Assembly: GCA_964434105.1 (NCBI GenBank)
Contig: CAYSTJ010000014.1
Span: 1 to 64,000, forward strand
Reading direction: 5' to 3'
DNA from: CAYNST01 sp964434105
GTDB taxonomy: Bacteria; Pseudomonadota; Gammaproteobacteria; Pseudomonadales; Cellvibrionaceae
DNA: 64,000 nt
The translations under genes were made by a program, and so were the position numbers. A model generated the notes under the pieces. That model did no database searches and was not told the DNA's origin. It worked only from the letters and a program-made list of their open reading frames with translations. This document shows, one piece after another, positions 43,420 through 52,960 of the stretch. Each line of letters starts with the position of its first letter. The first letter of the stretch is position 1.

Positions 43420-45507
43420 TCAGAATCGCACCGAGTATCCTGCGAACAGATACTGCGTACCGATGCGATGTCTCAGCTCCAGATCATTGAAGGCTTCATT
43501 GCCAACCTCAATAAACAGTTCGGTGTTGCGAAACGGTTTGTATTTGGCTGCCAGGCTGGCACGCACACGGGATTGCGTATGTTGATTCGACTTACGCTGC
43601 GTATAGCCGAGATAGACTTTTGGCGTAATAAAAAACTTGTTATTGAAAAAGCGCAGGCGTTCGCTGATCTGCAGCCAGTTGGACGAAGACTCCGTACTGT
43701 CGCTGGTACGCAACGACAGTGACGCAATATCATTGAACCCCAGGAAGTTATTGGCGATCAGCTGTATGCCGCCGGTCGTATAGCGGTACTCGGCATCATT
43801 GTTAAGCACGAAGGACTGTTCCCCGGGCTCTGTCGTAAAGATCGGGATATCGCTCATGACCGACTGGTAAACATCAATGGAAAGATCCAGGTTCTCGTCC
43901 AGTTTGCGATGATAGTTAAACGTGCCAAACTCGGATGAGGACGTGCGCAGCAATGCGCGGTATAACAGGTTTTCACGGTTGATATCGTTCTGAAGGTAGC
44001 TCTGTACATCCAGAAACGGCTGACCGAGCAGGACATTTGTGGCCGTTAGAAACGGCGTGCGCTGACGGCCATAGCTCGCAGATACGGTTGACCGGTTCTC
44101 AAAACGGTAGGTTGATCCGAGCAACAGGTTATTGAACTCCGCAAATTCATAGTCATAGTCCACGTTGAAATACCCGGTCAGTGATTCCGCTGTGTAGCGA
44201 ATATCGGCACCCAGGGCGCTGCGATCCGTTTCGTTGAACAGGGTTTGTTCGGTGTAGTAACCCGTCGCTTTCCAGTGTTGTCCGAAATCGTAGACGGCAT
44301 GAATACTGAAAAACCGGCGATCCAGCTCGTCATAAACATCCGCAAACAGCACCGGTTCGCCGATGCTAACCCCCATGGTCAACTTTTCCAGCACGGGGTA
44401 TTTAATAGTCACCCCGTCGAATGAGCTGAATACTCCGCTTCTGAAATCCCGCTGCCGCCCGCCGGTGATATCGAGCCCGTTACCGCTGTGGCGATAGTTC
44501 AGATGGAGTTGCCGCAGATTACTGCGCGTATCTCTGCCGCTGTCCATTTCATCGTAGAGGTGATAGCCATTAATCCGGGCCTGCATCGCATGCGCGCCCA
44601 AGGTCTTGTTGGCATAAATATCGAAATGTGTCGCCACCAGTGACAATACATCTTCTTCGGGTCGATTCCGGACATCCCGGGTCATATAGCGATAGGATTG
44701 CCCGATTACTCCCCGCAACAGCGGCTTCTTCGGGCGGCCGTCGAAACTTGAGCGGCGCAGTGCGTCCTGCCCGTCGCTGGTGGCTGTTTCCACGGCGCGC
44801 AATCGCTGCGCAATGCGCGGCGCGACACTCGAATCCGGTGCCTCCCGCAGAATCTGCTGGTAAATACGCACGGCCTGCGGGTGGTCACCGAGGCGCTCAT
44901 GGCTCAGGCCCAGCAGCTCCCTTGCCCAGAGTGAAGTGCGCGTATCCGATGTCAGGGACAATGCGGCATAGAACCGGCTTGCGCGTTCAAAGTCGTTATC
45001 AATGTAATGGTCCTTGGCCTGATCCAGCAATGACTGCATAGAGACCTGGGCGGCCGGGTCGGCGGGACTCAGCCAGTACCAGTCCTGCCGGTCTGCCCGT
45101 TCCGGTGGACGGAAGATGGCCTGATAATCGCTGGCGCTGACGGGCACCACACGCATACCCCGCACCACGCCCTGATATTCATCAATAAACTGCCGGGCTT
45201 CGGCCTGGGTGCGGAAAAAACCAAGCTGCAGACGTGCCGGCGCGTTCACCAGATGGTTATGGTCCGCATGCAGAAGCAGATACCAGAAGCGGTTGAGGCG
45301 GGGTCGTAGCGACTGGATATTGGTGTAGGTTGCGTCGAACTGGACAGCATATTGTGCCTTGCTGTGGCTATTGTAGAGCGCGCGCACGGTCTGCTGCTCT
45401 TCATTGCCGCGATCAAGGCCCGCAGCATCCTGCGCGGTCACCGTGGCGGATACCATAAGCAGTGCCAGCAGTCCGGCTTTGACGAGTAGGTTCAGGGTGG
45501 TTTTCAT
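43420..45507 (-). CDS. Outer membrane beta-barrel protein with N-terminal TPR region
   Basis: A 695-residue protein: signal peptide (LLVKAGLLALLMVSATVTAQ), a region of about 100 residues resembling a SPOR-like fold (FFRTQAEARQFIDEYQGVVRGMRVVPV), TPR-type helices near 150-240 (AKDHYIDNDFERASRFYAALSL, LGDHPQAVRIYQQILREAP), then about 400 residues of alternating strands ending in phenylalanine (LFAGYSVRF), the mark of BAM-inserted barrels. By length the barrel could have more than 20 strands. It follows two multiheme cytochromes by five bases. By analogy with MtrB-type conduits it could carry a cytochrome through the outer membrane, but it does not show an MtrB sequence pattern I recognise. I chose ATG 45507 because it opens the signal peptide. 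Confidence 0.75.
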   Translation of the reverse strand: MKTTLNLLVKAGLLALLMVSATVTAQDAAGLDRGNEEQQTVRALYNSHSKAQYAVQFDATYTNIQSLRPRLNRFWYLLLHADHNHLVNAPARLQLGFFRTQAEARQFIDEYQGVVRGMRVVPVSASDYQAIFRPPERADRQDWYWLSPADPAAQVSMQSLLDQAKDHYIDNDFERASRFYAALSLTSDTRTSLWARELLGLSHERLGDHPQAVRIYQQILREAPDSSVAPRIAQRLRAVETATSDGQDALRRSSFDGRPKKPLLRGVIGQSYRYMTRDVRNRPEEDVLSLVATHFDIYANKTLGAHAMQARINGYHLYDEMDSGRDTRSNLRQLHLNYRHSGNGLDITGGRQRDFRSGVFSSFDGVTIKYPVLEKLTMGVSIGEPVLFADVYDELDRRFFSIHAVYDFGQHWKATGYYTEQTLFNETDRSALGADIRYTAESLTGYFNVDYDYEFAEFNNLLLGSTYRFENRSTVSASYGRQRTPFLTATNVLLGQPFLDVQSYLQNDINRENLLYRALLRTSSSEFGTFNYHRKLDENLDLSIDVYQSVMSDIPIFTTEPGEQSFVLNNDAEYRYTTGGIQLIANNFLGFNDIASLSLRTSDSTESSSNWLQISERLRFFNNKFFITPKVYLGYTQRKSNQHTQSRVRASLAAKYKPFRNTELFIEVGNEAFNDLELRHRIGTQYLFAGYSVRF

Positions 45508-45512
45508 AGAAA

Positions 45513-46580
45513 TTACAACCCTTCTCCACCCGGAATTGGAACTTCCACATTCGAAAAATCCACCGTATCGCTGTGACACTGGTGGCACTCCATGCCCATT
45601 CTGTCTCGATGCCCCGGGAACACCCCCCGGGCAATCTGATTGTTATGACAGGACGAGCAGGCGCCGAGCACTTCGTCGTGGTCGACGACAAGCACCGGGA
45701 CAAAGCCCTGGGGGGAGTGGCACGATTCACAATTGGCGGTGGTGTTAATGTGATTCGGCGGCTTCCCGCGCGCCGCCACACCGTTGTGACACGACTGACA
45801 GCTGCCGGTGACATGGTCGTGGTCGACGACGATCGGTGGCCATAACAGCGTAGAATGACACGCATCACAGCTGTTGCTGCTACTGATATGGTTGGTAATT
45901 TTTCCGGGCGCGGTGGCGCCATTATGGCAACTGATACAGGCGCCCAGCACAACACTGTGGTCAACCTGGTCAGGCGCCCACAGCTGGGTATTGTGGCAGG
46001 CTTCGCATTCGAGTGACTGCAGGGCGATATGGTCAGGCGGCCGGCCCGGCGCCTGCATACCGTTATGACAGGTTGCGCAACCGGCGACTATGCCATCATG
46101 GCTGAATTGAGCGGGCAGCCAGCTGAAGTCGGAATGGCAGTCGACGCAGCGATCGTGCACGGGTATATGGTGCGGTGGTTTGCCCGGTGCCTGCATATTG
46201 TTATGGCAGTTAATACACGTACCAAATACCTGGGTATGATCGACCCGGCCGACATCCTGCCACAACGTTGGCGAATGGCAGGTTTCACATTGATTGGCGC
46301 TGTGAATATGAGACACCGGCTTGGTACTCGCTTCAAAACGGCCAGTGGGCGTATGACAGCTTTCGCAGCGTCGCGGCGTACCATCGAACTGCCCGCCTAT
46401 ATGACAGCTTTGACAGGGCACAAAGTCATGGGCGCCAAACAGATCAAAACCGGTTGCAGCATGATCGAACGGTCGGGCCTGCGACTCCGACTGTGCCAGC
46501 GCCATACCGCACCACAGGAGTGCAGCACACAGCGCCCCCAGCAGACTGGTCCGGCCTATCTTGGTATGAAGCATCGTCAT
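45513..46580 (-). CDS. Multiheme c-type cytochrome, 13 CxxCH motifs
   Basis: A 355-residue secreted cytochrome with a signal peptide ending in ALA and 13 CxxCH motifs (CQSCH, CESCH, CETCH, CINCH, CVDCH, CATCH, CEACH, CISCH, CDACH, CQSCH, CESCH, CSSCH, CHQCH). A repeat of about 30 residues combines a CHNGMQAPGKPPHHI-like part with a second heme and a DH pair whose histidine could be a distal ligand. The spacing would give a chain of closely packed bis-histidine hemes for electron transport. No lipobox. ATG 46580 overlaps the stop of the upstream cytochrome gene in an ATGA junction, so the two are coupled. Confidence 0.93.
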   Translation of the reverse strand: MTMLHTKIGRTSLLGALCAALLWCGMALAQSESQARPFDHAATGFDLFGAHDFVPCQSCHIGGQFDGTPRRCESCHTPTGRFEASTKPVSHIHSANQCETCHSPTLWQDVGRVDHTQVFGTCINCHNNMQAPGKPPHHIPVHDRCVDCHSDFSWLPAQFSHDGIVAGCATCHNGMQAPGRPPDHIALQSLECEACHNTQLWAPDQVDHSVVLGACISCHNGATAPGKITNHISSSNSCDACHSTLLWPPIVVDHDHVTGSCQSCHNGVAARGKPPNHINTTANCESCHSPQGFVPVLVVDHDEVLGACSSCHNNQIARGVFPGHRDRMGMECHQCHSDTVDFSNVEVPIPGGEGL

Positions 46581-48145
46581 TCCTGCAATATCAATTCGAA
46601 AAACCGGTTCTGGCTGTGGCAGCGACCGCAATTGGGGCCAAAGCCGCCATTATGGATGTCCTGATGGCCGTGGCAGCTGCCACACAGCGTTGTCGTATTC
46701 GCGGGATTACTGCCGGGTTTGTGACAGCCATCGCAGGCGAGGTCCGTGTGTGCACCTAACAGCGCATATCCGGTATGTGTTTCGTGGTCGAACTGCCACA
46801 GGTTCCAGGCATTGGGTGTGTGGCAATCCTGGCATTGGGTGCCCAGGGCGCCTTTGTGATGATCGTCTGTTTTATGACAGCTGACGCAGTTGGCAGCGGT
46901 CCCGATAAACTGGCCTTCCAGATGACAGCTTTCACACGCGACTATCTGATGCATGCCAACCAGCGGGAATTGTGTAAAATCATGATCAAAGCGGAAAATG
47001 GTTGACCAGCTTTCGGTGACATGGCAAGTCGCACAGACGGTCATCTCGGCCTGTTTGTGAATGTCGTCGGCGGCATGACAGGTTGCGCAATCCCGCGGCA
47101 GCGGGTCCTTCAGAGAGCCGGTATGGCAGCTGATACAGGCCTGTTGCGCGTGCGCCCCGGTCAACGGAAACCCAGAGCGGGCGGCATGATCAAATTTAAC
47201 CTGAGCCCAGGCCTGATTCTGATGACAGGATTCGCACTGCGTGCCATTGCGGCCGTGATGCACGTCGTCACTGGCATGGCAGCTGTGGCAGCTGGTGGAG
47301 ATATCTTTTTGCACCGTGCCCCCCGCATGGCAGGCACTGCAGGGAACCTCGGCATGTTTGTGGGTCAGCGCAAAACGCGTCGTATTATGGTCGAACACCG
47401 TCCTGTTCCAGCCGTCGACACTGTGACAGGTGTCGCACTGCAAGCCATTTTTACCGGCATGCACATCCGCCGCTTTGTGACAGTTCACACAGGCCATATC
47501 CCCGAATTCATAGACCTGCCCGGCGTGGCAGCTGCTGCAGGCGACCTCCTGATGCAACCCCTGCAGGGGAAAGCGGGTGGTTGAGTGATCGAATGGTCGA
47601 CGCTGCTGCCACCCCTGGGGCTGGTGGCAGCTGTCACACTGGTCGCCGAGCGCGCCGCGATGAAAATCGTCTTTCTCATGACAATCGACGCAGGCACTGC
47701 CGGTATCGCGACGTTTCGTGTCCGGCTGGTGACACGCACTGCACTGCTGCTCGGCATGCCGGCCTGTCAACGGAAAGCGGGTATGGCTATGATCAAAAGT
47801 ATCCGGCTGCAGATTGATGATATCGGCGTCCCGTCCCCGGTGATCGGTGTGACAGGTGGTGCAGTCGCTGGTGCTCGCCAGCGGATTCAGTCCGTGGTAA
47901 CCGCTGCCGCCCTGCCGGTCCGCCTGAACTTCATCGTGGCAATCCAGACACAGCCGGGTTGAACCCGCCTGGTTGAACGATACATGGCATTGGGTACATT
48001 CAGACTCGAATTCCGCATGGCCACTGATCAGCTTGCCCGGCATCAGAATCCGATGCTTCAGAGACAGCGCTTCCGTCGCCGTTGCAGACAGGGGAAGCAG
48101 GCTGAAAATAGCTGCCAGAGCGCACAAAACACTTGATCTAATCAT
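46577..48145 (-). CDS. Multiheme c-type cytochrome, 21 CxxCH motifs
   Basis: A 522-residue secreted cytochrome with a signal peptide (SVLCALAAIFSLLPLSATA) and 21 CxxCH motifs. Six units of about 65-70 residues follow a plan: FDHSTTRFPLQGLH, CSSCH, CVNCH and CDTCH. The histidines of FDH and of LQGLH are likely distal heme ligands. The family of such repeats is widespread in respiratory and extracellular electron transfer. No anchor. The ATG at 48145 was chosen over a GTG two codons earlier. First gene of a three-gene unit with the 13-heme cytochrome and the barrel. Confidence 0.93.
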   Translation of the reverse strand: MIRSSVLCALAAIFSLLPLSATATEALSLKHRILMPGKLISGHAEFESECTQCHVSFNQAGSTRLCLDCHDEVQADRQGGSGYHGLNPLASTSDCTTCHTDHRGRDADIINLQPDTFDHSHTRFPLTGRHAEQQCSACHQPDTKRRDTGSACVDCHEKDDFHRGALGDQCDSCHQPQGWQQRRPFDHSTTRFPLQGLHQEVACSSCHAGQVYEFGDMACVNCHKAADVHAGKNGLQCDTCHSVDGWNRTVFDHNTTRFALTHKHAEVPCSACHAGGTVQKDISTSCHSCHASDDVHHGRNGTQCESCHQNQAWAQVKFDHAARSGFPLTGAHAQQACISCHTGSLKDPLPRDCATCHAADDIHKQAEMTVCATCHVTESWSTIFRFDHDFTQFPLVGMHQIVACESCHLEGQFIGTAANCVSCHKTDDHHKGALGTQCQDCHTPNAWNLWQFDHETHTGYALLGAHTDLACDGCHKPGSNPANTTTLCGSCHGHQDIHNGGFGPNCGRCHSQNRFFELILQE

Positions 48146-48636
48146 AGTCACTCAAATAAACCGTACCCATAGTCCTTCACGGTGAACAAAAAACCAACTT
48201 CCGCAGCGTTGCGACAGACCATAATGTGGGCATGGGCAATTCCTGTGACCGCAGCAGTAGCTGTCATACAACATCAACGACAAGCCTTTTTTGATGAATT
48301 CGCCATATTATTATGTTTTTGTATACACCCCCGACAACTAAATGGCTATTTTTTAACCCACTTCAAATATTTCCAGACCCGACTGAGGGTAAACTGCCAA
48401 TCAGTGCTCACTCGGTAATCTTATAAAAGCGACGAAACCGGGATGCAGCAGGGGCGTCGTCCCCCGGATTCAATAACGCGCGGATTATAAGCGACCCCGA
48501 AACGTCAGAGTGAGGCTTGTATCTCATGCATTTGCCTGAAACGCAAATATCATGGGAGAAAACCGATATCCCGGACATTTCGGCGCAACTTATAAACCGG
48601 CCTTCAATGGTATAACACGGAAACTGGAGACTCGCC
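48146..48636. promoter_or_regulatory. Divergent control region between cytochrome unit and ankyrin gene
   Basis: 491 bases that must hold promoters for both directions. Seen are an AT-rich stretch (48280-48350) on the cytochrome side and an inverted repeat ATTTGC-N7-GCAAAT (48530-48548) about 90 bases before the ankyrin start. I found no FNR, ArcA or CRP site good enough to name. Confidence 0.4.
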
Positions 48637-50631
48637 TTGTCATTCCGACGTTCTTTTCATTATGTGCTCCTGGGCACCGTTTGCCTGTCGTGCCTGTCCG
48701 CTCCATTGCCGGCGCTGGCCGGTGCAGACGTTGACGCAGCGCGAAAAGCGGTGCGCCTGCGACAGTTCGAGCAGGCGTTTTCTCTCTATGAAAAAGCTGC
48801 CCAGGCTGGCCACCCGGATGCCCAGTATGAAATCGCCATGCTGTATGCACGCGGCCGGGGCACCGAAAAAAATGACAACCGGGCCAGACTGTGGCTGGAG
48901 CGCGCGGCCCGCCAGGGTCATCCCGGCGCCAGCTACCTTTTATCACAAAAATTGCGGGATAACGATCCCGAGCGGGCCGATACGCTGCTGCAGTCCGCCG
49001 CAGTACAGGGTTATGCCACAGCGGCCAAACATCTGGAATTTTCCAGTAATGGAAGCAACCAGGGCGCGCCGGACGCAACAACGCTGGCCGCCCGCTGGTT
49101 CAATGCCGCCCGGAGCGATGATACCCGACGACTGGAAACCCTGCTGGAGCAGGGCGCTGACCTGACGTTAACCAATGCGGCTGGCCGCAACGCACTGTTT
49201 ATCGCGGTGGAATCCGGCAGCAAACGCACTGTGCGCTGGTTGATAAGGCAGCAAATCGACGTGAATCACCGGGATAAATTCGGCCTGTCGGCCGCCCAGA
49301 CAGCGCTCGAAAGCCGCCAGCCCGACATGTTGAAGATTCTCCTCGAAGCCGGCGCCGACACCGCCTATACCATGAACAACGGCGACAACCTGCTGCACTA
49401 CGCGTTACGCCTTAACCAGACGGATAGTGCCCAGCTGTTGATCAGGCACGGTGTTGCCGTGAATCAAAAAAACAAGCAGGGCTGGACCCCGCTGGACATT
49501 GCCCAGCATAAAAACATGGACCGCGCTGTCACCGCCCTGCAACGTCGTCAGGCTGTCAACGGCGCTGGCTCACAACCGGCCGTCATTCTTCCCAATGTGC
49601 AGTTGCTCGCCGAGCAGATGTCCGACGCGTCTACTCTGTCACCGCTGGCGTCCGCCGTTGTCAATGGCAATAACCCGCTGCTCGAACAATTGGTCAAGCG
49701 CAATCCCGACAGCCTGCACGAACCTTTGCCGGATGGTTTGAGCCTCCTCGGCCTGGCGGTACGACACAATGACCCCGCTATGGTTGCCACCCTGCTGGCT
49801 TTAGGTGCCGATGTCAATGCAGGCGCCTATAGAGGTATGACGGCCCTGCACGTGGCCGCCCGGCTGGAGCAGGACGACATGCTGGAAACCCTGTTGGATC
49901 ACGGCGCCGATCCCCTGATTCAGGATGACACCGGCAGAGACGTCATTCACGCCGCTATCGACCAGAAGCGGGATCGCCAGGCATTGGTACTGTTACAGCA
50001 ATTGCAGGCCCGGGGACTGGACCGCAAATCCGTAAAAGAACATGGTGTTCCGGTGGATACCTATTTATTGAGTGCTGTCCAGCACCGCCTCGGCACGGTT
50101 ATTGACGAATTGCTTCCCCTCGCCGGTCACGCGGAGGCGGTCGACAATGCCGGTCGCAATGCACTTTGGTTCGCGGCGCGGGATATGAATTCGGCGCTGG
50201 TCAAACGTTTGTTGCAGGCCGGTGTATCCCCTGTGCAAACGGACAAACTGGGCCGGACGCCTTTCCTGATAGCTGTTGAACACGGCTGCCGGGATTGCGC
50301 GCAATTATTGTTACCCCTGGATGATGTGAACCGTCAGACAGCGTCAGGCAATACCGCGCTGATGACTGCAGCCCATAACGGAGACCATCAGGCAGTGCGC
50401 TGGCTGATCGATCAGGGTGCTGAGCTGGAAATACGAAACCAGCAGGGCAATACTGCCATCATGGAGGCGGTCAACGGCAACGCCATTGCTGTCGTGAAAA
50501 CGCTGGTCGAGGCCAACGCAAATGTGTCCCGTAAAAATCGCTTTGGCTCTTCCGCAGTCGATCTGGCAAAGCAGGTCAGCCCGGAAATGCTGAGCCTGGT
50601 CAGAAGCCGTTCGGTCCTGGGATTCTTCTGA
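48637..50631 (+). CDS. Sel1-like and ankyrin repeat secreted protein
   Basis: A 664-residue protein: signal peptide (FHYVLLGTVCLSCLSAPLPALAGA), two or three Sel1-like repeats (about 45-130: AAQAGHPDAQYEIAMLYARG, AARQGHPGASYLLSQKL), then about 12 ankyrin repeats in blocks (for example GNTALMTAAHNGDHQAVRWLIDQGAELEIRNQ). It is a periplasmic or exported scaffold of unknown partner. The start is TTG at 48637 with GGAG at 48625-48628; no ATG fits the signal peptide. The location next to the cytochromes may be chance. Confidence 0.8.
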   Translation: MSFRRSFHYVLLGTVCLSCLSAPLPALAGADVDAARKAVRLRQFEQAFSLYEKAAQAGHPDAQYEIAMLYARGRGTEKNDNRARLWLERAARQGHPGASYLLSQKLRDNDPERADTLLQSAAVQGYATAAKHLEFSSNGSNQGAPDATTLAARWFNAARSDDTRRLETLLEQGADLTLTNAAGRNALFIAVESGSKRTVRWLIRQQIDVNHRDKFGLSAAQTALESRQPDMLKILLEAGADTAYTMNNGDNLLHYALRLNQTDSAQLLIRHGVAVNQKNKQGWTPLDIAQHKNMDRAVTALQRRQAVNGAGSQPAVILPNVQLLAEQMSDASTLSPLASAVVNGNNPLLEQLVKRNPDSLHEPLPDGLSLLGLAVRHNDPAMVATLLALGADVNAGAYRGMTALHVAARLEQDDMLETLLDHGADPLIQDDTGRDVIHAAIDQKRDRQALVLLQQLQARGLDRKSVKEHGVPVDTYLLSAVQHRLGTVIDELLPLAGHAEAVDNAGRNALWFAARDMNSALVKRLLQAGVSPVQTDKLGRTPFLIAVEHGCRDCAQLLLPLDDVNRQTASGNTALMTAAHNGDHQAVRWLIDQGAELEIRNQQGNTAIMEAVNGNAIAVVKTLVEANANVSRKNRFGSSAVDLAKQVSPEMLSLVRSRSVLGFF

Positions 50632-50721
50632 TCAAAATCAGGACGCGCTGCCTCTCGCGGCGCGCCTGTGAGCTGCCCGAAAATGCTGCGCCCAACACTG
50701 CGTCATTGAAACTGCAACGCC

Positions 50722-51249
50722 TTAATGAATCGCGGCCGACTCCGTCACCACAGCAAACCACGACCGGCTTTTTTCCAGCAGTCTCGCGGCCCGCTGCGCC
50801 GGATTCGGCATATTGATCAGCGCGAAATAATCAAACAGGCTTAATACTTCCACGCCATTCTCAGCGCGCGGCGAGCGTGACGTAAAATCCTGCAGTCGTT
50901 GCATTAAAACTTTTTCTACCGCCAGCTCCGCTGCCAGGATATGCTTGTGGATCAACTGCGCCTGTACCCGCGTAAAATTGCAGTCATCCGCAAGGAATTC
51001 ACGCGCCTGACGGAGTGAATTCAGCAGCAGTTGGTTGCAGTGATTATCGCCGCGGACAATATTCTGTGCGTCATCCAGCGAACTGCGGTTGAGATGCTGA
51101 TGCGTGGCGTCCATCCAGGCAAACCAGAGTATCAGGTTGACGTTGGCACCGTATTTTTCCTGTAAGTCCAGGCAGGCGGTTTTTATAGAATCGACTTCAT
51201 ACAATCCGCAAGCGAACTGCCACAGGTTTTCCATAGATTCACGACTCAT
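50722..51249 (-). CDS. TIGR02444 (DUF2390) family protein
   Basis: A 175-residue cytoplasmic helical protein. LWQFACGLYEVDSIKTACLDLQEKYGANVNLILWFAWM is the family signature. The function is unknown. It is convergent with the ankyrin gene (90 bases apart) and downstream of the TonB-like gene on the same strand. Confidence 0.85.
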   Translation of the reverse strand: MSRESMENLWQFACGLYEVDSIKTACLDLQEKYGANVNLILWFAWMDATHQHLNRSSLDDAQNIVRGDNHCNQLLLNSLRQAREFLADDCNFTRVQAQLIHKHILAAELAVEKVLMQRLQDFTSRSPRAENGVEVLSLFDYFALINMPNPAQRAARLLEKSRSWFAVVTESAAIH

Positions 51250-51457
51250 GATGAAGGCCCAATAATTGTTATGTTCCCTTCATGACCTGCACCGGTCAGG
51301 GTCGGATGACGATTCGGCACTTTGCTGCTGGCGACAGGGTCAACGGGGCCCGGAGGATCAACGCGCCACACCGTCAAGCGCTGCGTTGTTCCGGGGGATG
51401 CTGTAACACTACGCCGCGGGTTGAAATTAGTCCAGTGGCGCAGTTATCAAATTTCGG

Positions 51458-52438
51458 TCAAGGCAGGAATTCTATCGGATAACTTACCGTCACAGCCGGC
51501 ACCGGACGGGCACCGAACTGCAGTGCCTTGATCCGGGCGAGGATGCGTGCTTCCAGCGCGCGGTCGTTCAGCTCACTACTGACGATTTCAGCATCGGTGA
51601 CAGACCCATCAGGAGCAATGGAAATACTGAGCACCAACTTTCCTTTCAATGCGGGATTACTGCGACGGGCACGATTATAAAGCGACTGCAACTGGCCTTT
51701 GTGGCGGTCAATGACCAGTGTAATCTCTTCCTGTGATCGAACCGCATCCGACCGTTCATTAACGGGCCTTGCGCTCACTTCCAGGGCCGCATTGTTGGCG
51801 GCCAGTGTCGCCGCCGCCTCACGGCCCGTCTGGGCATCCAGCGTCGTGGTCCCGGCCTCGGTTGCGTACTGCGCCGCGTCGATTCCACCGCTGTCGCGGC
51901 TTGCCCTGTCGGTGAGTACATCGGCACTCACACCGGCCGCCTGCCGCGCGGATTCATCCGCGCGCGTTGTCTGGCGCCGAATCTGGCGGGCGACATCATC
52001 GGTTTCAATCAGGTCACTCATCTCATTCATATGAGCCAGTAAACCGGTCTTCGCCGCACGCTCGCGCGCCTGCGCCTGCTGATCTGTCAGGGGTTCGCGT
52101 TCAGGCACGGGCCGGGAGCGCTCCACGCGTGGCCTCGGCGGCGTCTCTGCAACATCCGGCACCGGCGTGATTTCGCGTCTGGGCGGCGGTTGGGGTTTGG
52201 TGACAACCTCCGGTTTGGGTGGCGGCTCCACCGGTTTCTGTTGGGTTATAAAACGTGCCACCCGCTCAGGTACTACGGCATGGCGGCGCGGCTCCTCCGG
52301 CAAATCCAGACGCGATATGAAATAACCTGCGATCAGCATGCCGGCCATAAAAACGATCGCCAGCAGGTGAAAGACCGTGTCTGCACGTTTGCCCGGTTGC
52401 CATTGCAACGCCAGTGTTCGATAGCTTTCCCCCCTCAT
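51458..52438 (-). CDS. TonB-like energy transducer (AgmX/PglI C-terminus)
   Basis: A 326-residue protein with one N-terminal membrane helix (about 21-43), a Pro/Lys/Glu-rich periplasmic region (EPPPKPEVVTKPQPPPRREITPV), a helical middle, and a C-terminal domain (KGKLVLSISIAPDGSVTDAEIVSSELNDRALEARILARIKALQFG) like TonB and AgmX/PglI. With the ExbB and ExbD proteins directly upstream it would pass proton-motive force to an outer membrane partner. The partner is not seen. The start lies directly after the ExbD stop. Confidence 0.85.
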   Translation of the reverse strand: MRGESYRTLALQWQPGKRADTVFHLLAIVFMAGMLIAGYFISRLDLPEEPRRHAVVPERVARFITQQKPVEPPPKPEVVTKPQPPPRREITPVPDVAETPPRPRVERSRPVPEREPLTDQQAQARERAAKTGLLAHMNEMSDLIETDDVARQIRRQTTRADESARQAAGVSADVLTDRASRDSGGIDAAQYATEAGTTTLDAQTGREAAATLAANNAALEVSARPVNERSDAVRSQEEITLVIDRHKGQLQSLYNRARRSNPALKGKLVLSISIAPDGSVTDAEIVSSELNDRALEARILARIKALQFGARPVPAVTVSYPIEFLP

Positions 52439-52960
52439 TCAGTTCGACTTCCCTGGTCCGGCTTTTTGCTGGGCGGCGAAGGCGATGCGCGAGTAATTCG
52501 CTTCCTGGCAGGTTGTCAGGATCCGCCGCAGCAACCCGTAGGAAATATTCTCATCACCCAAAATGGTGATTGCCCGGGCTTCGGCATCATCAGCCGATGC
52601 GTGGCTCAGCTGCCGGTTTTCGCTTTGGTAGGCCAGCGCCTGCAGCAACGGCTCAATCACCAGCGTATCGCTTTCAGCCAATGCCGCGATGTCGATCACT
52701 TCCCGCCCCTGCAATAGTATCCGATCCGGCGTTATTATCAGCACCAGCGTTTCCTCCGGTGTTTTCTGCGCAACCGATTCGGGTAATTTTAAATCTTTCT
52801 GGTTTGGCAGCTGGGGGGTGCTGGATGAATTCACCAATAGAAAGAAAACCAGAATGGTGAAGATATCCATCAGTGACACCAGATTCAGCGGCGACGCCTT
52901 GTGCATCTTGTGATGCCGATCCATACGGCGCGCCCGGCGGGATTTAGTCTGCACTGGCAT
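52439..52960 (-). CDS. exbD: ExbD/TolR family protein (second copy)
   Basis: A 173-residue ExbD: basic N-terminus (SRRARRMDRHHKMHKASPLN), membrane helix with the proton-carrying aspartate in LVSLMDIFTILVFFLLVNSS (the functional Asp of the family), and a periplasmic domain. It overlaps the preceding exbD by 17 bases and shares its last base region with the TonB-like gene. The basic N-terminus is longer than usual. Confidence 0.88.
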   Translation of the reverse strand: MPVQTKSRRARRMDRHHKMHKASPLNLVSLMDIFTILVFFLLVNSSSTPQLPNQKDLKLPESVAQKTPEETLVLIITPDRILLQGREVIDIAALAESDTLVIEPLLQALAYQSENRQLSHASADDAEARAITILGDENISYGLLRRILTTCQEANYSRIAFAAQQKAGPGKSN

